Shown in pieces: positions 59,418-64,000 of a stretch of DNA of 64,000 nucleotides. The translations under genes were made by a program, and so were the position numbers. The first letter of the stretch is position 1. Every line of letters starts with the position of its first letter. Origin of the DNA: Pseudoclavibacter helvolus (GTDB lineage Bacteria > Actinomycetota > Actinomycetes > Actinomycetales > Microbacteriaceae). Below the pieces are notes generated by a model. That model worked only from the letters and a program-made list of their open reading frames with translations, ran no database searches and was not told the origin of the DNA. The stretch covers positions 1-64,000 of the forward strand of contig NZ_JACHWJ010000001.1 of the NCBI RefSeq assembly GCF_014191305.1, given 5' to 3'.

Positions 59418-60445
59418 GCGCTTGCTCCGCTGCGCCCGGGCATCGCGGCGATGCCAGGCGTCCCCGCCCAGTCACCCGCCCGGTCGCGCGCGCGTGGGTC
59501 GATGAGCGGCTCGACGAGGTCGGTGATGACCGTGACGAGCATGTAGGCAGCGGCGACGACGATGAGCACGCCGATGACGTACGGCACGTCCCGGGCCCCG
59601 ACGGCGTCGAGCAGCGACCGCCCGAGGCCCGGTCGCGCGAAGATCGTCTCGACCACCACCGCTCCGGAGACAAGCGAGCCGAGCGCCCAGCCGCTGAGCC
59701 CAACGGCGGGGATGGCCGCGTGGCGCAGCACATGCCGCCAGAAGATGCCGCTCCGCCCCTCGCCGCGTGCCCGAGCGGCGAGCACAAACGGCGACTCGAG
59801 GGCGTCGAGCATCTGCTCGCGCATGACCTGGCCGAGGTACCCGGCGAGGGGGAGGGCCAGCGTGACACTCGGGAGGATGAGCCCGCCGAAGCCGGGCCCC
59901 GAGACGGCGACGGGGAGCCCGAGCATGCCGGCGAAGACCAGCACGAGGACGGCGGCGAGCCAGAAGTGCGGCACGGCGGCGGCGATGACCTCGAGCGTCG
60001 AGGCGATGCCCCACGCGAGGCGTCCGCCTCCGGTCGACCACCAGGCCACGGCGAGCGCGATGACCCATGCGAGCAGTAGCGAGAGGCCGGCGAGCGCGAG
60101 CGTGCCTGGCAGCTGTTCCCCGATGAGGCCAGCCACGCTCTCGCGCTGCGCGTAGCTGAAACCGAGGTCACCCGTCGCGGTTCGCCAGAGCTGAGACCGG
60201 TACTGGATGAACAGCGGCTGGTCGAGGCCGTTCTCCGCGCGTGCCTGCGCGACCGCCTCGGCGCTTGCGTTCGAGCCGGGGCCGCCGAGGATCGCGAGGA
60301 CGGGGTCGCCGGGCACGGCGCGCACCGCGAAGAACGTGACGGTGATGACCGCCCACAGCACGAAGACGACGCCGCCGAGACGAAGAAGGATGCGCGGAAT
60401 CAGCGGCACCAGGCGTGCCGCGCGACCCCGCGCATCCGTCGTCAC
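59414..60445 (-). CDS. ABC transporter permease (DppB type)
   Basis: A 343-residue permease. Helix 1 is followed by VRAVPGDPVLAILGG and the ARAENGLDQPLFIQYRSQLWRTATGDLGFSY block typical of DppB/OppB. The ATPase-docking loop is FVLAARARGEGRSGIFWRHVLRHAAIP. The GTG at 60445 begins MTTDARGRAARLVPLIPRI. It lies 37 bp downstream of the binding-protein gene. All expected helices are present, so the transporter looks complete. Confidence 0.92.
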   Translation of the reverse strand: MTTDARGRAARLVPLIPRILLRLGGVVFVLWAVITVTFFAVRAVPGDPVLAILGGPGSNASAEAVAQARAENGLDQPLFIQYRSQLWRTATGDLGFSYAQRESVAGLIGEQLPGTLALAGLSLLLAWVIALAVAWWSTGGGRLAWGIASTLEVIAAAVPHFWLAAVLVLVFAGMLGLPVAVSGPGFGGLILPSVTLALPLAGYLGQVMREQMLDALESPFVLAARARGEGRSGIFWRHVLRHAAIPAVGLSGWALGSLVSGAVVVETIFARPGLGRSLLDAVGARDVPYVIGVLIVVAAAYMLVTVITDLVEPLIDPRARDRAGDWAGTPGIAAMPGRSGASA

Positions 60446-60482
60446 TCGTCGATTGTCTCGCGTGCGGTGCTCTGCCGTCCGT

Positions 60483-62132
60483 CTACTCGATGGTCACGTT
60501 CACGAGTGACGGCACGTTGACGTTCGGCTGCAGGCGGAAGCCGTGCACATTGTCGCCGTGCGCGAACTGCACCGTCTGGTCGTAGAGCGGGAGGACGGTG
60601 CCGCTGTCGATGATGAGCTGCTGCGCCTCGCCGTAGAGCCGCTCGCGCTCTGCCTCGTCGGTCGTCTTCACCGCCGCCTCGAGGGCCTCGTCGAGCGCGG
60701 GCAGCGAGAGGCCCGTGTTGTTGGCGTGGTAGCCGCTCGGCGCTGGAGTGATGCTGTCAGTCGAGTAGACGATGCGAAGCACATCGGCGGAGTTCTTCGA
60801 GTAGGGCGCGACGATCGCGTCGAACTCCCACGTGCCGCTGCGCTCGTACCAGGTCGAGAGGTCGAGCAGCTCGAGCTGCACGTCGAAGCCGACCTCGGCG
60901 CTGGTCGCCTTGATCTGCTCGAGCACGGAGATCTCGGCGGGGATCGACTGGTTCGTGGAGACGGGGAACGCGACCTCGAGGCGCTCGCCGTTCTTGGTGC
61001 GCACGCCGTCGGCGTCGCGCTGCGTCCATCCGGCTTCGTCGAGGAGGGCGGATGCGCGCGCCGCGTCGAACCCGAACGCGTCGGGGTGCGACGTCGCGAA
61101 CGGCGTGGCGCTCGACAGCACGGAGGTGGAGCGCTCGAGGGTGCCGAAGTAGAGCGACTCGACCGCCGCATCGATGTCGGCCGATGCGGCGAAGGCCTCA
61201 CGCACCTTGGAGTCGTCGAACGGCGCGCGGGTCGTGTTGAGCTCGATGCGAGCCGTCACGCCGGGGCGTGCCCCGATGAGGGTCTCTTCGGTGCCGTTCG
61301 ACTGGAACTGCGAGAGCGCATCCGGCTGCACCGAGTCGATGATGTCGGCCTGGCCCGACTGCAGCGCGGCGAGGCGCGTGGCGGCGTCAGGGATGAACTT
61401 CCACTCGATCGTGTCGACGGCGGCGCCCGGCTGCCCCTCGGTCGTGACGCCGTCCTCCGGAGCCGTGGTGTGGTTCTCGTTGCGGGTCAGCACGACCTGC
61501 GACTGCTTGTCCCATGCCTCGACCTTGAAGGCACCAGTGCCGATGGGGGCGAGGCAGTTCTCGTCGGTGCCTCGCTCGAGGCCGGCGGGCGATTCGATGG
61601 CGAGCCAGGTCTGTGCGAGCGATTCGAGGAGCGCGCTGTCTGGCTCGCTGAGGTCGAGGCGCACCGTGTGCTCGTCGACGGCAACGGCCTCGGAGACCTT
61701 GCCGAGGGCGAGGATCGCGGTCGATGATGCGGTATCGGGGTTCTTGATGTGCTCGACGTTGGCGACGACGGCTTCGGCGTCGAAGGGCGTGCCGTCGGTG
61801 AAGGTCACGCCCTCCTTGAGTCCGATGGTCCAGCTGAGCTGGTCGTCTGCCGACTCTGCGCCTGTCGCGAGCCACGGCACGATCTCGCCCGCGTCGTTCT
61901 TCGAGAACAGCGACTCCAGGAACTGGTTGGCCAGGATCGCCTGGGGCCAGTTGCCTCCGACGTGCGGGTCGAGGCAGGTCGGTTCGGCGTCTCCGGACGC
62001 GTACCTGAGGGTTTGCGGCTCGTCTGAGGTCGTGGCCTCGCTCGAACACGCGGCAAGTGGCACGATGAGGGCTGCGGAGAGGGCGAGGAGCGCAACGGGC
62101 TTCGCCGAACGGCGGGTGACTGATACTGGCAC
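60483..62132 (-). CDS. ABC transporter substrate-binding lipoprotein (family 5, DppA/OppA type)
   Basis: A 549-residue extracytoplasmic binding lipoprotein. The signal peptide ends in a lipobox, VPLAAC, with Cys29 as the lipid anchor. The family-5 fold is clear: TLRYASGDAEPTCLDPHVGGNW, FLESLFSKNDAGEIVPWLATGAE, WTIGLKEGVTFTDGTPFDAEAVV, and PIGTGAFKVEAWDKQSQVVLTRNENH. The start is GTG at 62132 with no ribosome-binding site. A TACACT -10-like element 6 bases upstream suggests a leaderless transcript. First gene of the importer operon and divergent from a TetR regulator 49 bp away. Confidence 0.92.
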   Translation of the reverse strand: MPVSVTRRSAKPVALLALSAALIVPLAACSSEATTSDEPQTLRYASGDAEPTCLDPHVGGNWPQAILANQFLESLFSKNDAGEIVPWLATGAESADDQLSWTIGLKEGVTFTDGTPFDAEAVVANVEHIKNPDTASSTAILALGKVSEAVAVDEHTVRLDLSEPDSALLESLAQTWLAIESPAGLERGTDENCLAPIGTGAFKVEAWDKQSQVVLTRNENHTTAPEDGVTTEGQPGAAVDTIEWKFIPDAATRLAALQSGQADIIDSVQPDALSQFQSNGTEETLIGARPGVTARIELNTTRAPFDDSKVREAFAASADIDAAVESLYFGTLERSTSVLSSATPFATSHPDAFGFDAARASALLDEAGWTQRDADGVRTKNGERLEVAFPVSTNQSIPAEISVLEQIKATSAEVGFDVQLELLDLSTWYERSGTWEFDAIVAPYSKNSADVLRIVYSTDSITPAPSGYHANNTGLSLPALDEALEAAVKTTDEAERERLYGEAQQLIIDSGTVLPLYDQTVQFAHGDNVHGFRLQPNVNVPSLVNVTIE

Positions 62133-62181
62133 CCGCAGAGTGTAACCGTGTTTATGGACACCATGCAGAAATGAGTCGGAG

Positions 62182-62841
62182 ATGACTGAAAACGAGGAGC
62201 GGGCCGCGCGCCGGGGCCGGCCGTCGGCTTCGAGTCGGGAGACTCTCGAAGAGGCGGCCCTCGAGCTGTTCCTCGAGCAGGGGTACGAGCAGACGAGCGC
62301 GAGCGACATCGCACGTCGTGCTGGCGTCGCCCGGAGCTCGTTCTTCAACTACTTCACCGCGAAGGCCGACGTGCTGTGGGTCGGCCTCGACCCGCTCCTG
62401 GCCGGCATTCCGTCGGTACTGGATGCGGCCGCCGCCGATCTCGCAGACGCGGGGCTGAGCGAGCAGGCTGGACGGGCCGAGGTGGGAGCCGGGGGAGCCG
62501 GCCTCGCCGAGCTGCGCCGGGTGCTTCTCGCGATCTCCGAGACTGTCCGGCCCGAGCACATCCCGTGGGCCGCTTCCCTCCGCGAGATGACCGGCACGGG
62601 GGACGACCTCGCCGCGACGGGCTCGAAGCGCATGCTCGCGCAGCAGGCGGCGTTGGTTCGCTACCTGGCGCGTACGGAGCCGGAGTTGGATGCGCTCCAG
62701 CGGTCGGTCTGTGTCGGTGCGATCGTCGCTGCGGTCGTCGCGGCGGGCAGTGTCTGGATCGAGGCAGGCCCAACCCGCGGAAGCCTGGCCGAGCTCGTCG
62801 ACAAGGCGACGGCGCCGATCCTGCGTGCCTACGGCGGCTAG
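62182..62841 (+). CDS. TetR-family transcriptional regulator
   Basis: A 219-residue repressor. The N-terminal helix-turn-helix is ETLEEAALELFLEQGYEQTSASDIARRAGVARSSFFNYFTAKADVL, residues about 20-66. The Ala/Gly-rich C-terminal helices form the ligand domain, not assignable to a ligand class. Divergent from the peptide-type ABC operon with 49 bp between the start codons; the short GTGT-CCATAA-ACAC inverted repeat near 62148-62161 is a possible operator. Control of the importer is the natural inference. Confidence 0.88.
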   Translation: MTENEERAARRGRPSASSRETLEEAALELFLEQGYEQTSASDIARRAGVARSSFFNYFTAKADVLWVGLDPLLAGIPSVLDAAAADLADAGLSEQAGRAEVGAGGAGLAELRRVLLAISETVRPEHIPWAASLREMTGTGDDLAATGSKRMLAQQAALVRYLARTEPELDALQRSVCVGAIVAAVVAAGSVWIEAGPTRGSLAELVDKATAPILRAYGG

Positions 62842-62918
62842 CGGCGTGGGTCGGCTCCGCACGTTGCACTTGCCTATGCTGCTCAATCAGAGGTAAGTCG
62901 GTACGATTAAACGGTAGT

Positions 62919-62941
62919 TTCTATGTTCTAAGAATGTAGAA
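62919..62941. promoter_or_regulatory. AT-rich 23-bp imperfect palindrome upstream of the DUF222 gene
   Basis: TTCTATGTTC and GAATGTAGAA are inverted around TAA with two mismatches. It lies in an AT-rich patch (62880-62960) that stands out from the surrounding GC-rich DNA, about 75 bp before the GTG start. Operator or promoter role is possible; the protein that would bind is unknown. Confidence 0.45.
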
Positions 62942-63014
62942 AATACCTGGTCTAGCTATTGAGATAGTGTGCGCCAAGAGGTAGGCTGTTGGTGATCCCG
63001 GGGGGGAGGTCATC

Positions 63015-64000
63015 GTGGTCCTTGAAGTCCAGAATTTCGGTGCAGATCGTACGACTGCGTCCCGCGCCGCGAGTGCCGGTTCCTTGACGGAGATGGCCGA
63101 GTCGCGATCGCGGGTTATGGCCGAGTCGGCGGTGGTGGATGCGCTGGTCGCGTCACCCGGCCAAGTCGCGGGCTTACTTGCGGCGGAGATCCCGGTTGTG
63201 ATCAGCGAGCTCGCGGGGCGTCGGCGCGCTTTGGATGCGGCGCTCGTGGAGGTCGCCGGGGAAGCGCTACGACGTGACGAGGAGTCGTCGGCGCCGGACG
63301 CGCTCGCGCGAGCGGCCGGGTTCTCCTCGCTCGCAGAGCTGCTGCAGCATCTGCTTGGCGTGGAGATGCGAGACGCGCGAATGCTCGTAGAGCTCGCCGA
63401 AGCGACCCGGTCGGGCCGGTCGCTCACAGGAGAACCGCTGCTGCCCGCGCGTCCAGCGGTTGCCGGAGCGCTCGCCACGGCGCGCGTTTCGGTTGCGCAG
63501 GCGTTCATGATCGTGAAGGGGTTGAAGGCCGCCGCAGTTCGCGCTGAACCAGCGCACGTCGACGCTGCGGAGACGGAGCTTGTTGCGTCGGCGCAAGGTG
63601 TGACTCTAGTCAGAGCCGATTCCGATGGCATCGATTCTGCGGGCGCCGACCTGGAAGCCGCGGTGCCGGCGACGCCGGAGGAGCTGCGCGTGCAGGCGTC
63701 CGCGTGGGTTGCGTTCCTCGATCCGGACGGGGCGGAACCACGCGCGGAGGCGATCGCGCGCAAGCGCGGTCTGTGGGTTCGGCAGGCCGCGGACGGCACG
63801 GTGCGGGGTCGCTTTGTTGCCACACCCGAGCAGGGCGAGCTGCTCGTGAAGACGCTCGAGACCCTCACCTCGCCCCGCCGCACGGTTGAATGCGAGCGGA
63901 CCCGCACCCCAGGACTCGAAGAGACGACCGCCGGCGATGATCGCGGCGACTCTAAAGGGGTGGGCGCGGGTGGTCTGGACGCTGATGATGGGCAAGCTGG
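63015..64000 (+). CDS. DUF222/HNH (13E12-type) protein, N-terminal part; 3' end outside window
   Basis: The frame is open from the GTG at 63015 (GGAGG 5 bases upstream) to the right edge, 328 codons. The N-terminal DUF222 domain is recognisable: DALVASPGQVAGLLAAEIP, LARAAGFSSLAELLQHLLGVEMRDARMLVELAEATRSGRSL, ALATARVSVAQAFMIVKGL and the hallmark block DPDGAEPRAEAIARKRGLWV with GRFVATPEQGELL. In full-length members an HNH nuclease domain follows, which would lie outside the window. These are abundant in actinobacteria, often in several copies per genome, and may be mobile; their role is not settled. Confidence 0.85.
   Translation, partial: MVLEVQNFGADRTTASRAASAGSLTEMAESRSRVMAESAVVDALVASPGQVAGLLAAEIPVVISELAGRRRALDAALVEVAGEALRRDEESSAPDALARAAGFSSLAELLQHLLGVEMRDARMLVELAEATRSGRSLTGEPLLPARPAVAGALATARVSVAQAFMIVKGLKAAAVRAEPAHVDAAETELVASAQGVTLVRADSDGIDSAGADLEAAVPATPEELRVQASAWVAFLDPDGAEPRAEAIARKRGLWVRQAADGTVRGRFVATPEQGELLVKTLETLTSPRRTVECERTRTPGLEETTAGDDRGDSKGVGAGGLDADDGQA

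Noticed and set aside
62919-62941. LexA/SOS box
   Set aside because: The palindrome does not contain the GAAC-N4-GTTC core of actinobacterial SOS boxes.

Overview
The window is high-GC DNA (roughly two thirds G+C by eye) with dense, often overlapping genes. Gene content points to an actinobacterium of the family Microbacteriaceae: a tig-clpP-clpP-clpX block, GTP-dependent PEP carboxykinase beside a RamB-like regulator, a mycothiol-type (Rv2466c-like) DsbA protein, a SCO7613-type giant membrane protein, a DUF222/HNH (13E12-type) gene, and many GTG starts. No species can be named. No rRNA, CRISPR array, intact insertion sequence or prophage was seen. Two tRNA genes are present (Pro-UGG and Gly-UCC).

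Layout. 1-3195: pepN (runs off the left edge), divergent from a dsbA-like/rpiB/nei-like operon. 3242-13509: a 1857-residue membrane protein, a DUF6891-like protein, a GNAT, a DUF2252 protein, and a siderophore-interacting protein fused to a methyltransferase-like domain. 13563-16047: a siderophore ABC importer whose binding protein and two permeases are broken while the ATPase is intact. 16109-24921: a stand-alone MurE-type ligase, the two tRNAs, a methyltransferase, an SNF2 helicase, an AlkZ-like protein, and an ArsR/AHSA1 pair. 24997-28952: MHS transporter, M20 deacylase and a creatinase-fold enzyme that looks like ectoine hydrolase. 29070-31253: a hypothetical membrane protein and a tctD/tctA scar. 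31528-35771: tig, clpP1, clpP2, clpX.

35958-42138 is the most distinctive block: a phosphopantetheinyl transferase, an M1 metallopeptidase and a 1312-residue Pls/PosA-type single-module NRPS (A-T-membrane/hexapeptide-repeat architecture of poly-epsilon-lysine synthetases). Together they look like a compact system that makes, and may trim, a homopoly(amino acid). Next to it, two candidate DtxR/IdeR iron boxes precede an HtaA-type haem-binding surface protein whose 3' end is lost in a scar. 44411-52301: M3 peptidase, two small proteins, valS, pckG. 52440-56834: RamB-like regulator and a LiaRS-like histidine kinase/response regulator/DUF4097 operon. 56899-62841: a dipeptide-type ABC importer divergent from a TetR regulator. 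63015-end: a DUF222 gene that runs off the right edge.

A recurring theme is scarring. At about 14222, 14950, 31020 and 43780, parts of unrelated or divergent genes meet abruptly. All four sites lie in nutrient-import loci (siderophore, carboxylate, haem). They are either real deletions or assembly errors, and this needs read-level proof.
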